A DNA stretch of 64,000 nucleotides from contig OV884058.1 of assembly GCA_930367215.1 (NCBI GenBank), forward strand, positions 199,968,208-200,032,207, written 5' to 3'. Shown in pieces: positions 33,860 through 45,386 of this stretch (positions are counted from its first letter, which is position 1; each line of letters begins with the position of its first letter). The notes beneath the pieces were generated by a model. It searched no databases and had not been told where the DNA came from. It saw only the letters and a program-made list of their open reading frames with translations. The DNA comes from Pollenia angustigena (lineage: Eukaryota > Arthropoda > Insecta > Diptera > Polleniidae). The position numbers and the translations under genes are program-made.

Positions 33860-35448
33860 GGCTGTAGGAAATATCGCCCAAAGAAAAATCGCCCAAAAAA
33901 ATTGCATGTAAAATTGGGCCTGATTTCATATGAAAAATGGCCCAAAATTTTTGGGCTATTTTTCGTTATTGTTGGGTGATTTTTCGTTTTTTAAATTTGG
34001 GTGATTTTTCATATGAAAAATAGCCCATTTTTTTGGGCCATTTTTCATTTTTAAAATTCTACCATAATCTTACATAGCAGAGAAAACCATGTTTTATTAT
34101 GATTGCAAACAACAAAACTATTTTCAAGAAACTAATTTAACCATAATATAGTTGTCGGCGACAATGATTTGGTTTAATTAAACATAATATGGGTAGAATT
34201 TTTTTAAAAATGGTTTTGTCGCTTTTTCTCTGGGTGTATATATTAAATATATATCAAAAAGTAATTTCAATTTTTGGGAATACAAAATTTGGAATAGCTT
34301 ATCCCATCAACAATAAATTTCAAGTGTTTTTACCAATAATAAAAACTGGGAATTAAGCACGAATAACAAAATCTTTTGAAATTAAATATATATATATCGA
34401 AAATAAGGATTTTCTCTTCTATGGTATAACAAATACTGGCTTCGCTTACTAAAGCTTCTCTGTATAGCCGGCCTTCGGCCGGGCGCAAGGATTTTCTCCT
34501 CTATGGTATAACAAAGACCGGCTTCGCTAACTAAAGCTTCTCTGTATAGCCGGCCTTCGGCCGGGCGCAAGGATTTCTCCTCTATGGTATAACAAAGACC
34601 AGCTTCGCAAACTAAAGCTTCTCTGCGTAGTCGGCCTTGTTCGTAAACAAGGCAGTTTTTCGAAGCTTTACTTAGCGAAATCGGTTTTTGTTAGACCATA
34701 AAGGAGAAAATCCTTGCGCCCGGCCGAAGGCCGGCTATACATAGAAGCTTTAGTTAGCGAAGCCGGTCTTTGTTATACCATAGAGGAGAAAATCCTTGCG
34801 CCCGGCCGAAGGCCGGCTATACCGAGAAGCTTTAGTTAGCGAAGCCAGTATTTGTTATACCATACAAGATGAAATCCTTATTTTGGATATATATATTTAA
34901 TATATACACCAGGAGTAAAAGCTATAAAAATATTTTATCCATATTATGTTAATTTAACCAAATCATTGTCACCGACAACCATATTATGGTTAAATTAATG
35001 TCTTTAAAAAAATCACTTGAAATTTTAACGGTATTTTAAAAAATAATTTACACATTTTTGATTATAAGTTAAGTTGCGGACGTTATGACACTTTGGAAAG
35101 TGACATAACGACCACGGACGTTATGACAATTCCTCGATGGACATTATGACACTTTTAAAAGTGTCATAAAGTCCAAGGACACTACGACACTGGACGTTAT
35201 GACATGTCACCTAAATTTATATGAATAATAAACACTTTTTTGCAAATTGAGTAATTTTTTTTTTTTTTTTTTTTGGAAAAAAAATTCGTTTTTGCTTTTT
35301 GGGTCATGTTTCATTTTCTTTTTGGGCCCTTTTTCGTTTTTTTTTGGCTAAATTTCATATTTACCTTTTTGGGTCATTTTTCATGTTCGGGCGATTTTTC
35401 ATTTTTTTTTTTTGGGCCATTTTTCTTTGGGCGATATTTCCTACAGCC
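33860..35448. mobile_element. FB-like foldback element, copy 1 (1589 bp)
   Basis: Ends GGCTGTAGGAAATATCGCCC and its complement; 9-bp flanks GTACCGATC at 33851-33859 and 35449-35457. Order inside: an outer ~200-bp zone with GGGCGATTTTTC/GAAAAATCGCCC words; a family B MITE-like block (34078-34236); three forward 82-bp repeats; a hairpin turn GCCTTGTT-CGTA-AACAAGGC near 34640; inverted repeats of the same unit to about 34880; an inverted family B remnant (34905-35003); a GTTATGACA-rich spacer (35066-35210); and the inverted outer zone. Long inverted arms built from tandem units with 9-bp target duplications are the hallmark of Drosophila FB elements. No coding region. Confidence 0.8.
34405..34880. 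repeat. 82-bp tandem repeat, inverted array 1
   Basis: Units begin AAGGATTTTCTCC at 34405, 34487 and 34569, exactly 82 bp apart, then continue in the opposite orientation from about 34660 (GGAGAAAATCCTTGCGC). Each unit holds GCCGGCCTTCGGCCGGGCGC, itself palindromic and strikingly GC-rich for this DNA, plus CGCTAACTAAAGCTTCTC. Confidence 0.9.
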
Positions 35449-35457
35449 GTACCGATC

Positions 35458-36903
35458 GCGGTACGTGAAAAATGACCCAAAAAGTTATATATGAAATTTT
35501 GCCCAAAAGAAACGAAAAAGAGCCCAAAATAAAAATGAAAAATTACCCAAAAAGAAAAAACGAATTTTTTCCCAAAAATAAAAAAAAATAAAAAAATATC
35601 CAATTTGCAAAACAGTGTTTATTATTCATATAAATTTAGTAACTTACAAATGTAAGAGAAAAACATGTTTTATTATGGTCACAACCAACAAAACTATTTT
35701 TAAAGAAACTTATTTTACCATAATGTGGTTGTCGATGACAATGATTTGGTTAAATTAAACGTAATATGGTCAACATATTTTTTAAAATGGTTTTGTTGTT
35801 TTTTCTCTGGGTGCATATATTAAACATATAACGAAAACACTTTTGGGCGCAATGATTTTTTCCCCTATATTGTAACAAATACCGGCAGCGCTTACTAAAG
35901 CTTCTCTGCATAGCCGGCCTTCGGCCGGGCGCAAGGATTTTCTCCTCTGTGATATAACAAAGACCGTCTTCGTTAACTAAAGCTTCTCTGCGCAGACGGC
36001 CTTTGGGCGGACGCAAGGATTTTTTCCTTTATGGTATAGCAAGTACCGGTTTCGCTAAGTAAAGCTTCTAAAATCTTCCTTGTTTCCGAACGAAGGCCAA
36101 CTTCGCAGAGAAGCTTTAGTTATCGAAGCCAGTATTTGTTATACCATAGAGGAGAAAATCCTTGCGCCTGGCCGAAGGCCGGCTGGGCAGAGAAGCTTTA
36201 GTTAGCGAAGCCGGTTTTTGTTATACCATAGAGGAGAAAATCCTTGCCCACGGCCGAAGGCCGGCTGTGCAGAGAAGCTGTAGTTAGCGAAGCCGGTACT
36301 TGTTTTTATCAAAGAGGAGAAAATCCTTGCGCCCGGCCGAAGGCCGGCTGTGCAGAGAAGCTTTAGTTATCGAAGCCAGTATTTGTTATACCATAGAGGA
36401 GAAAATCCTTGCGCCTGGCCGAAGGCCGGCTGTGCAGAGAAGCTGTAGTTAGCGAAGCCGGTACTTGTTTTTATCAAAGAGGAGAAAATCCTTGCGCCCG
36501 GCCATAGGCCGGCTATGCTTTCAAGTTTGTAAGCTATGCTTTCGAGTTTGTCCACGGACACTATGACACTGGACGTTATGACATGCCACCTTTTTGCAAT
36601 ATGTCCCGTTATTTTTATAAATAACATTTAGGAATTCGTCGTGTAGTAATAATGAATGATTTAGACAAATAGTATGCCCGAAAAAATGGGCTATTTTTCA
36701 TATAATATTTTTGGGTGATTTTTTCATAATGAAAAATCACCAAATTTAAAAACGAAAAATCACCCAATAGTAACGAAAAATAGCCCAACAATTTTGGGTC
36801 ACTTTTCATATGAATTTAAGCCCAATTTTACATGGAATTTTTTTGGGCGATTTTTCATTTATTTTTTTGGGCCATTTTTCTTTGGGCGATTTTTCCTACA
36901 GCC
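35458..36903. mobile_element. FB-like foldback element, copy 2 (~1446 bp)
   Basis: Lies directly after copy 1 in the same order: outer zone, family B block (35650-35812), forward 82-bp units, inverted units, GTTATGACA spacer (36545-36590), inverted outer zone ending CCTACAGCC at 36903, followed by ACCGATCGCG. The target words ACCGATCGCG (after copies 1 and 2) and ACCGATCG (before copy 1) show that both copies use the same site. The left outer end lacks the clean GGCTGTAGG terminus. Confidence 0.75.
35840..36520. repeat. 82-bp tandem repeat, inverted array 2
   Basis: About three forward units (to 36065) then about five inverted units, with GGAGAAAATCC recurring near 36153, 36234, 36315, 36396 and 36480. 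The inverted side is longer than the forward side, so array length has changed by unequal exchange. Frames across it are repeat-driven and not genes. Confidence 0.85.
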
Positions 36904-36913
36904 ACCGATCGCG

Positions 36914-37739
36914 AATTAATTTTAAGTCAGATACTGAAAGTTAAGCACAAAATTATAGGCATTTAATTTATAAAGATAAAAACGGAAGTTAAAAATTTAT
37001 TTATGCTGTAATAGATTAGGTTTGAATTGGAAAACCTTTTTTGTGTTTAATTGAAAATTGTTATATGACATTTTTTTAAAATTATTTAATTTGTTTAAGT
37101 TGTTAAAAATTGTTCAAAAATTCAAGAAATCAAAACCCCTGAAGAAGGCACACAACGGAGTGCCGAAATATTGGATTAAATAAGATTAATATTTTTTATA
37201 AAAAAAAAGACCTGAAGCTTAATTAAATAATAATACTAGTATAATATAATTCTAAATTTTTTTCAAATCCCGCAAAAATTTTGATTTTTTCAAACATTAA
37301 TTGCCGATTTCACCAATTAATTTAAATATCAATTTATATTTAAAATTCTTTTTCGTATCAAATAAAAATTAAATTATATGAAATTATAATCAGTGCCAAT
37401 GTTCTGTAACTCTCGCGTCGAGAAAGTTTTCGATTGGAATGTGTGAAATGAAACAAAAATGCCATAAATTGAAACAAACAGCTGTTTTTCTCACTTAACT
37501 GTGTCTGCAACTTTTTTGGCGAGGTCAAGCCGTCACGTAAGGAAATTACTCGCCAATTTACAGAAAAAGTGTGTCTGTAACATTTTGGCAGGTATGTTCT
37601 TACTTTCGACTCGAATTGAAAACGAAAAATTTTTTGAATCCGCATAATTCATAAATTGGTTGGTGTTCTCAAATCCGCATGTTATTGTGTATTTGAAGTT
37701 TTTGTTCGAAAAAACTTTAGTTGAACTAAAGATCGCTAA
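36914..37739. other. AT-rich stretch, nothing recognised
   Basis: A 95-codon minus frame at 37358-37645 is serine- and arginine-rich without a known motif. No repeat partner seen. Confidence 0.4.
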
Positions 37740-38700
37740 TTGGCTAGCCGAAGTATGATAGCAAAGGATAATATTTATTACAATTTATGAAAGCTGTAAA
37801 GAATCGCGGGACAAATTCTTTTCTATAGCGAATTCCCAAAAATTGCAAACTTTTAAACAAACAAAAATTTAACATTTTTAATTTTTCGAATTTATTATAA
37901 GAGCCAAATTTCAGTTATGTATTTTATAAAGCTTTTTTGTAATAGTTCTATTCCTTCAATTTTTCAGAAATGACTTTATACACTACCAGACTATTATATT
38001 GTATTTTCTTTTTACATTTTACCTTAGCCTTCCTTTGGAAAGCAATGTGGTATATTTTATGTACAGAAAAATTTACAATTATTAGACACCAGCAGAATGT
38101 AATGCATTTTCTGGCCCGCTACGGCCTTCGTCAGCATTCTTTGTGTCACACTGGATAGTGATACTTTTTATAAATTGAATGTATTTAACCTTCGGAAGGA
38201 AATAATTCCCAGTTTCTATTTGTAAACAAAAATTTATTTAAAATCGCTAAATTGGTTAAAACAACAAAATGTCGGAAAATAACAAAAAAAGTTGCAAAAA
38301 TAGCGAAAATTCGCGAACAGTTTTAATATTTTAAACAAGCCATAAAATTGATTAAAAGTCCCTAAAACTATAAGGAATGGCAAAAATTCGGTAAAAATTG
38401 TTAATCTAGCGGAAATTCGCAAAAATTTGCTAACAGCGGCATGATGACAACAAAGTCTACTTTTTATTATAAATTATTAAAGCTGTAAAGAATCAGAAAA
38501 CTTACAGGAACAAATCGCTTTTATCGCGAACATGGCTAAAATTCGCGACAAATTGCAAAATTTGAAACAATCCCAAAAACTAATTTAAGATCGCTAAATC
38601 GATTGAAAAAAACTAATTGTCGGAAAATAACATACACAGCGTTAAAAATGAGCTATAATTACATCAAAATCAATAAAAAAAAATTCGATTTTTAATTTTA
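37740..38700. repeat. dispersed repeat G (GCGAAAATTCGC-rich), copy 1
   Basis: Contains ATAGCGAAAATTCGC, CGAACATGGCTAAAATTCGC and TGTCGGAAAATAACAT, in an order repeated at 47085-47470. No coding frame. Probably the non-coding part of a transposon. Confidence 0.55.
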
Positions 38701-39004
38701 GGTTAGTTTGGGCCTTTTGCGTTGTAAGTAACGGTATATTTTTGATTAAATTGGATAAAGACCATTTTAAACTAAAAACTAAATCTTTTTTTTTTTTTTT
38801 TTTGATAAAAATGTTTCACATATTAGATTTAAAGTCGATTCTTTTTACTTTCACCAACCCTTTACTACTCTAATTAAAAACAAATAAAAATATGTGGATG
38901 TGAAATGTAGAACTCCAAAAATGCTAAAGGAATCCACTTTCGAGTGGACTCGGATTCTAGAACATACCCGAATATGACGGTTTTTTCTCAAAATATATTT
39001 CAAA

Positions 39005-39170
39005 TCTAATTTTTGATATTCTTTAATTAGGCTTGAGTTCATCAAATTTAATTTTCATTAAATTATTTTCACTGAAGAAGAAATTTTACAACTTGGAATT
39101 TTTATTAAAATTTATTGATAATTTCTCTTTGGCTGAGCTGGGATTTGAGCCCGGGTTGATTTAAAATCTT
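39005..39170 (-). mobile_element. family D fragment (tail plus degenerate B-box)
   Basis: TTAATTAGGCTTGAGTTCAT, GAAGAAGAAATTTTACAA and GGGATTTGAGCCCGGGTT match the family D tail and its tRNA-like box in inverted orientation, with many changes. Head and second arm are missing. Confidence 0.55.
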
Positions 39171-39344
39171 AAAAGATTTGGGTTTTACATTTGAATTAAA
39201 TTTTTTTAATGCTTAAGAAAAAAAAAACTTGTTATTTGACTTTTTCTTGTTTTCAAATCTAACTTAAATTTTAATGCAAAACTCAATTAAACGCTCACCT
39301 TGTAATTTTACTCTCAGAGGTGCACTACCAACGAAAAGTTGAAT

Positions 39345-40060
39345 CTTTTTATACCCACACCACAATAGTGGAGAGGGTATTATGCATTTGTTCTGATGTG
39401 TCTAACTCCTAAAAATATTGGTCCTAGACCCACCTTAAAGTATACCTATCGACACAGAATCACGTTCTGAGTCGAACTAACGGTGTCCGTCCGGCTGGCT
39501 GGCTGGCTGTCCATGTAACTTGTGCGCAAAGTACAGGTCGGAATTTTGGAGTTAATTTGATCAAGTTTGGGACATAGGTTCTTATTGGCACTAGGACCAT
39601 ACCTATTGAAAATGGGCCAAATCGTAGGACCAGGAGGGAAGATAGGGGGAAATTTCTTCCTCTCAGAAACTATCAAACCGATTTTAAGGAAATTTAAAAC
39701 ATACATAGAATCATATCTTTATGGACACAAAAGGGATACTTTTAAAAAAAAATAGGACCACGAGGGGAGATAGGGCCAATTTCTGCTTTTAAAACCGATT
39801 TTAATGTAATTCAAAACATAGATAGATCCATATCTATATGGACACATAAGCTATACAGTTTTTCAAAAATAGGACCACAAGGGGAGGTAGGGGCAATTTC
39901 TGCCTCTTCCAAACTTTTAAGCCGATTTTAATGACTTTTATAAACACAGATAAATCCATATTTATATGGACATATAAATAAGCATGATGTGGTTTTTAAT
40001 ACTGTGGTGTAGGTTATCATATGGTCGGGCTTGACCGACTATACTTTCTTACTTGTTTTT
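39345..40060. repeat. dispersed fly repeat (TTTATACCCACACCAC ... TGGTCGGGCTTGACCGAC)
   Basis: Starts TTTTTATACCCACACCACAA with a GAGAGGGTAT motif, has GTGTCCGTCCGGCTGGCTGG near 39483, repeated blocks of the TAGGACCA...GATAGG type (about 39620-39900), and ends GGTCGGGCTTGACCGACTAT then ACTTGTTTT. This organisation is well known in calyptrate and Drosophila genomes from memory. No coding frame; internal blocks are tandem about 120 bp apart. Confidence 0.55.
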
Positions 40061-40795
40061 GCTTGGTTTAAGAATTGTGCACATATCTATTTTCAGAAGT
40101 TCCGGTATTGATTTTCGAAAATAATCCTATTTAGGATTGTTTTAAGTACGCTTAAATGTTATTCGTATTTGAATTTTTTACTACGATTCGGAATTAAAGT
40201 GAGTATAAGAAACCTAATTTATCCAGAGTGTGTTTCTTTCTGTGTATATTTTCTTAAAAAAGGAACATGTGTTTCAATGTGGAATGCAAAAGTAAAACGA
40301 TAAAATTTTTTAATATGGTTTTTTTTTTAACAAAATTAAATGTATTTATAAGGCAAAATAATTTAATAGTACAATAGACAATAGACAATTTTTTATTAGA
40401 AGCCTTCCAATTTTTGCTCAGTTTTTCTCTAAATGCAACTTTTGCATTTTAATTATATATTAAAATTTATAACAAATTAAATTAGTGTCGAAAATTGTTC
40501 CGAAATTTATTTGATTTTTTTTTTTTTGCTGCTATTTTATGTTGATTCCTCAGCTCATAAAAAAGATTAATTCGATATTAAGCAATAATTATACTGACAT
40601 CAGTTTCAGGTTATTTAATTAATTTAATACATTTTTATGTTTAAACGGCGGGTCAAAAAAATAAAAAACGAATACTGAAAGTTATAATTAAAATAAACGA
40701 ACCTTAAATTATAAATGTGGTATATTAAATCATGATTAAGTGAACTCTTGAATATTAAGCAGGAAGATTTTAAAATAGACAGATTTTTAAAATAT
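40061..40795. other. AT-rich stretch, nothing recognised
   Basis: Homopolymer-rich non-coding sequence. No frame, repeat partner or inverted repeat of note. Confidence 0.5.
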
Positions 40796-40961
40796 CGGGT
40801 GATTTTTTAAGAGCTATAGGAAAGTTAAAAAAAAACACATAAAATTCAGAAAAATTCATGAAATCTTTATTTGAATCGATAGTACGGTCCATATAATTTA
40901 ATGTTTGACGATTATTTCATGCAAATGTTGACCGTAACTGCGCCTCAAATGGTGCATCTGC

Positions 40962-41430
40962 TTAGTCCAACATTTCGGCCGGTATCTCATGAATAAATGC
41001 TTCAATGTTGCCTTCCAATGCGTCAATTGAAGCGGGCATGTGTGTATAGACATGAGATTTAACATAGCCCCACAAAAAATAGTCTAAAGGCGTTAACTCG
41101 CACGATCTAGGCGGCCAATTGACCGGTCCCGAACATGAAACAAAAAAAAGTGGATCTTCGGCCAACTTTCCAATAGCCCATTCACCAAAACTTCTACGTT
41201 GCGGTAGGTCGTTCGGCTTTAATTCTTGCACCAGCTGTTATTGAAAGGCTTGAACGGCGACGAATCGATAATTGATGGTCATCATTAACACTGGCCGATA
41301 CAGCTGCGATATTTTCTTCACTTCGCACTCTACGTAAGCGTGTTGGTGGCTTAATGTCCAACAATGTAAATTTGGTGCGAAATTTAGTCACATTAGCCCG
41401 AATAGCCGCTTCAGTGGGTCGATTAAACTG
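40962..41430 (-). pseudogene. mariner-like transposase remnant, catalytic core deleted
   Basis: Reading from 41430 down: FNRPTEAAIRANVTKFRTK, then KPPTRLRRVRSEENIAAVSA and DDHQLSIRRRS (DNA-binding region and linker); a frameshift near 41230; then VQELKPNDLPQRR and GEWAIGKLAEDPLFF. The sequence then jumps directly to SGPVNWPPRSCELTPLDYFLWG, so the part with the first two catalytic Asp residues is deleted; the third Asp (TPLD) remains. It ends EIPAEMLD* at 40962, short of the usual C-terminus. Clearly non-functional. Confidence 0.85.
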
Positions 41431-41452
41431 ACAATGATGAACTTTCTTAACT

Positions 41453-41499
41453 TTGTAAAGTATTGAATTTTATTGATAATAAAATTCAATACTTTACAA
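41453..41499. repeat. perfect 22-bp hairpin, 3-base loop
   Basis: TTGTAAAGTATTGAATTTTATT, read from 41453, pairs perfectly with 41478-41499 around GAT. It sits within the deleted mariner, where the N-terminal helix-turn-helix should be, so it looks like an aberrant fill-in at a repaired break or a later insertion. Confidence 0.8.
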
Positions 41500-41635
41500 G
41501 CGTTGTTCGTTTGTAAGACGATTCATGGATAAATTATAGACCAAACTAAAGATGTTTGACAGTGAAAAAAACACGAAACGTGCGTCATCTGTTTAAACCA
41601 GTATTGCCAAAAAGATAATAGCTCAAAACTCACCG

Positions 41636-42063
41636 AATATTTATAATTTTAAAGTCAAGACTCGAAAAACCTAAAAATCGAATGCCTGTATTCATAAAAA
41701 TTTTTTAAATTATCCTTAATAAACGTTTGTGAAATTCAATAAATGTTTATGAATGCGGGGGTAAGAATTTAAAATCAGTTTTAATATAAGTCCTACGTTA
41801 CTTAGCCACAGTCATATTATAGCTGTCCTTTGAAAAAAGTGCTTAATTATAAGCATCTTTTCGTATGGAAAAGATGTAAATGTCTAGGGGTTTTTTCTTA
41901 CGGAAAGGTCTATTTAGTCAAGGCAATTTTTTTAATAGAAAATTTTCTTAGGTCTAGGCAAGTTAAACAAAAAATTTGTTACTTGAGGCTACGAACAGTT
42001 GGTTGAGTAAAAGCTTGTAAGAAATTTTTTTTTTTTTAAAACTTGGTTAGGTTTCAGAGTTAC
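41636..42063. other. AT-rich stretch, nothing recognised
   Basis: No gene, repeat partner or inverted repeat recognised. Confidence 0.45.
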
Positions 42064-42719
42064 ACTCAATTCACATGAGGGCTTTTATGACGTCGTTTTA
42101 TCTTGATTCCCTTTTAAAGCAACTTCCAAAATCTCTTTGCGTTCATACGATGATTTTTGGTTGCATGTCTTTTTTTTATTTACAGTATGGCCTTGATTAC
42201 CCGTCATTCGATTAACATGCAGCTTCAATAAAATGGAAAACAAACATTTTTTTGCACTGATTTAAATTGCCTCTATTATCCGAAATTATAAGCAAATTAT
42301 CTTTTTTTCGTTAAATTTTGAACAATCAAAAGAAATTTAAATAAACGAAGAAAGAGAATATATTAACGGTGTAGAAGTATGTTCTGCCAAATTTACTTTT
42401 TTCCTCATGTTTACATAATAAAACGTTATATATTTACATAAAATAAGAAACACACCAAAAAAAATAAATAATCAAGAATTCTGCCGATCCCGTCTATTAT
42501 CGATAATCGAGGTCTCACTGTATTTTCAACCACACACTTCAAAGTAAGAAAAAGAATAAAACGTAAACAGAAAAAGTTAAAAGAGAAATGTAAAAAACGA
42601 CATGCAAAATACAAAACGAGTCATTTTGTTAACCCCTCTTTCTTTTCTACACCGCTCACCAACAAACCAAAAGAGACGTCGACAAAGCGACGTCGTAAAA
42701 GCCCTCATCTAAACTGAGT
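42064..42719. mobile_element. ~656-bp TIR element (ACTCAATTCACATGAGGGC ends)
   Basis: About 31 bp at 42064-42094 (with ATGAGGGCTTTTATGACGTC) is mirrored at 42689-42719 (GACGTCGTAAAAGCCCTCAT) with about five mismatches. The interior is AT-rich and non-coding. Target duplication not identified. Confidence 0.6.
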
Positions 42720-42798
42720 GTTATTGTAGCTTTAGTTTAGTTGCATTTTTCAGCAACAAAGTTTCTTCGGGTAAAGCTAAATTTTTCATATAAATATT

Positions 42799-43189
42799 TT
42801 CCAACATTATTTCTATAAAGACAACTTTTTCAAAAGTTTAAAAAAAAATTTTTTTTTGGCTTTGAGAGATTTTGTTCTTAAAGCAAATTAAAAACAAAAA
42901 AATACCCCAATCTGGCAACATTTCTGTATTTGTAGACATATTCATTGTCCAGACTTGCAGTTTTGATTGGTAAGATGAGTACCCCTCCCATATTTTCCCA
43001 CCTCTCTCACCAATTAACTCAAGAATTGCTGCAACAAAAATTACAAGTCTGAAAAATGAATATGTCTTCAAATAAGTTTGAGGTATATTTTTTTTTAATT
43101 TGCTTTAAAAACAAAATCTCTCAAAGCCAAATAAAATATTCTTGATTTGAACTTTTGAAAAAGTTGTCTTTATAGAAATAATGTTGGAA
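42799..43189. mobile_element. 391-bp foldback element, ~90-bp arms
   Basis: The left arm starts TTCCAACATTATTTCTATAA and reaches GGCTTTGAGAGATTTTGTT. The right arm is its complement ending AATGTTGGAA at 43189. The arms are nearly identical apart from a poly-A/T difference. The loop is non-coding. Confidence 0.75.
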
Positions 43190-43550
43190 TTTAAATAACT
43201 AACGGCCAATTGAGTTCAGTTAAAACTAACTACTACTTTGACAGCTTTAATTAATATTTATTTGCGGTGTTAGAGTGTTTTCATTTCTACAAAAAAGTGA
43301 CATTTTATTTAAAAAATGTAATTTGGTTTTCGTTTGTTAAAAATGCTGTGCAATCTAAAAGGGAAGCATGTTTTTTTCTAAAACATTCACCCTTAATAAT
43401 GGCATACGGCATTGCACTTTTCGCCCCGAATAAATCGACAGGGTTGAAAGCAGTGTTCGAAAGTAAACAGCACATTATTTAGCGTACGGCTCACACACCT
43501 AGGAACTATATCTATATTTTTAGATCACAACCCTTAAAAGCTTTCGTAAC

Positions 43551-44221
43551 TAGTGCTGGGATACTATCGATATTTTCAACTATCGATATTTATCGATAGT
43601 TCAGATTTCACTATCGATATATCGATATTAATATCGAGTGAATGTTTGTACTTGTGCAGGAAAATTTAATTATTTTTTTATAAGTTCGTTGTTTTTATCA
43701 CTTTATTGAATGTATAAGACTTATACATATATATACGCACCTTTCTGAAGAAACCAAAGTAACAGGGACTATAAGATATTCCATTGCAACTTTAAAAAAG
43801 TTTCTTAATTCTAAACCCAAAAAGGTAATCAATCTAGCGGACTTATCCTCTAATGGTCGTTCATTGTTTTATCTTATGCTCGCAATTGCATTTGGATTTG
43901 CATTTTTTTACAACATTACAAAAATTTTTGCCATTTCAGTCCCTTTATACACATGCAAAAATTACGACTTAAAATCCTTTAATTAGTAGTAAAAAGTACT
44001 GCTAAGCAATCCATACCACTTGCCATTCTTGTTGTTTGTATTCATTGCTGTAATTCAGCTCGAATTAATAATATCATGTAAAAATTTGCGGCGAAAACTG
44101 TGTGTATAGCTGATGTAACATGTCTTCATAGTTGTATTTTAAATAATAATAATATCGATATTGATATTTTTCTTATCGATATTTTCGATATTTTAAGACT
44201 ATCGATAGTTTCCCAGCACTA
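43551..44221. mobile_element. 671-bp hAT-like element (TAGTGCTGGGA ends), TSD TTCGTAAC
   Basis: Ends TAGTGCTGGGA and TCCCAGCACTA with perfect 8-bp flanks TTCGTAAC (43543-43550, 44222-44229). Both ends carry clusters of TATCGATA words in inverted arrangement. No transposase. Confidence 0.9.
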
Positions 44222-44321
44222 TTCGTAACTATATTCAAGAAGGAGACAAACATTATATAGTGTTCTGTTCTTCGTTAAATACCAAACAATTGTAGCGATT
44301 CTGTAGACAAACATTAACCAT

Positions 44322-45378
44322 ATTCAAAACACTCCTTGTATCATTGTAACAGTTGTATGCTGTATTAAAATACATACATAGCTCACTATTGATTTTTTAT
44401 ACAACATACAACCCAGTAAAAATAAATTGAGTTTTTTGAAGCACTTATGAGAAAAAGCGCATGATCGAGCACTTCAATAAGAGAGCTCTAATACAGCAGT
44501 AAATGATAAAGAATAAAATACACAAAAATCTGCTTTTTTAGTGCTGACAACGAAGACGGGTTTAAAGTGAAAAAACAAAAAAAAAATATTAATGAAAATG
44601 TTTATATAGTAAGCCCTTAAAAACATCTTTAGGAGTGTTTTGTTGGCATGTTAAAAGAAGCGCTTATTATCAGCAGAAAATAGTCCTCCAAATCGGGAAC
44701 ACCCCATAAAAAAAATCAGGCATACATCAGCAGGTTTGAAGCGATTTGAGGTATGAATTCATACGTAAACCTGCTCCTTTTGGAGCACATTTTTTAATAG
44801 GAATATATACAATGATACAAATACATAGAATCATCTTCAAAATATCGTAAATTAATAATGAATGAATTCAATTTCTAGTCTTCCTTTTATGTACAAAAAT
44901 ATTTTAGCATGAATTTATAAATTTGTATAAACTTTATTGTAAAAGAAATTAAAAGAAATTAATAATCTTAAATTAAAATAATATCTAGTATACTGCCAAT
45001 CTGGCTCACAACATTCATGTTATGCCAAATATAGATAAAACAATTTTGTAAATTAATGAATATGTAAATATGTATATACAATTTGGATATCTATTAATAA
45101 ATAATAAATAATAATAATAATACTCAAGAGGATTAGTTTTGAAGTCGTTTAAAAACGAAAGCATGTCGTTAAAAAACGAAGACATGTCGTCTCACTACAA
45201 ACACTCTTTAACAATGACATGGTCCATGCTTGCATTACATCGGACCAGTCCATGGAGTAGTCCATTTTATCAAAATGGATCAGGTGGTCCAATTTTATTT
45301 GCAGGGTATATATAGAAGATAGAAGATAGATGAACAAACAAAAAAATTGTAGCAACGACCGCAGCAAGAACAGCTTGC
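44322..45378. other. unassigned sequence within hAT copy 2
   Basis: Not present in the other copies of family E, so probably a further insertion, but no TIR was recognised. Contains imperfect tandem CATGTCGTTTAAAAACGAAG words near 45145-45195 and the GGACCAGTCCAT/ATGGATCAGGTGGTCC inverted motif at about 45241-45288. Confidence 0.4.
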
Positions 45379-45386
45379 GTGTGTAT

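Larger units (their letters stand above)
40796..41635 (-). mobile_element. internally deleted mariner-like element
   Basis: Left end CGGGTGATTTTTTAAGAGC at 40796; right end, read inward, CGGTGAGTTTTGAGCTAT from 41635; TA lies just outside each end. Only about 840 bp remain of an expected 1.25-1.3 kb. It belongs to a different lineage from the element at 16735 by TIR and protein sequence. Confidence 0.75.

Noticed and set aside
34382..36627. Frames of 62-88 codons (MRPAEGRLYREALV... and relatives)
   Set aside because: They are translations of the 82-bp repeat array and have no gene features.
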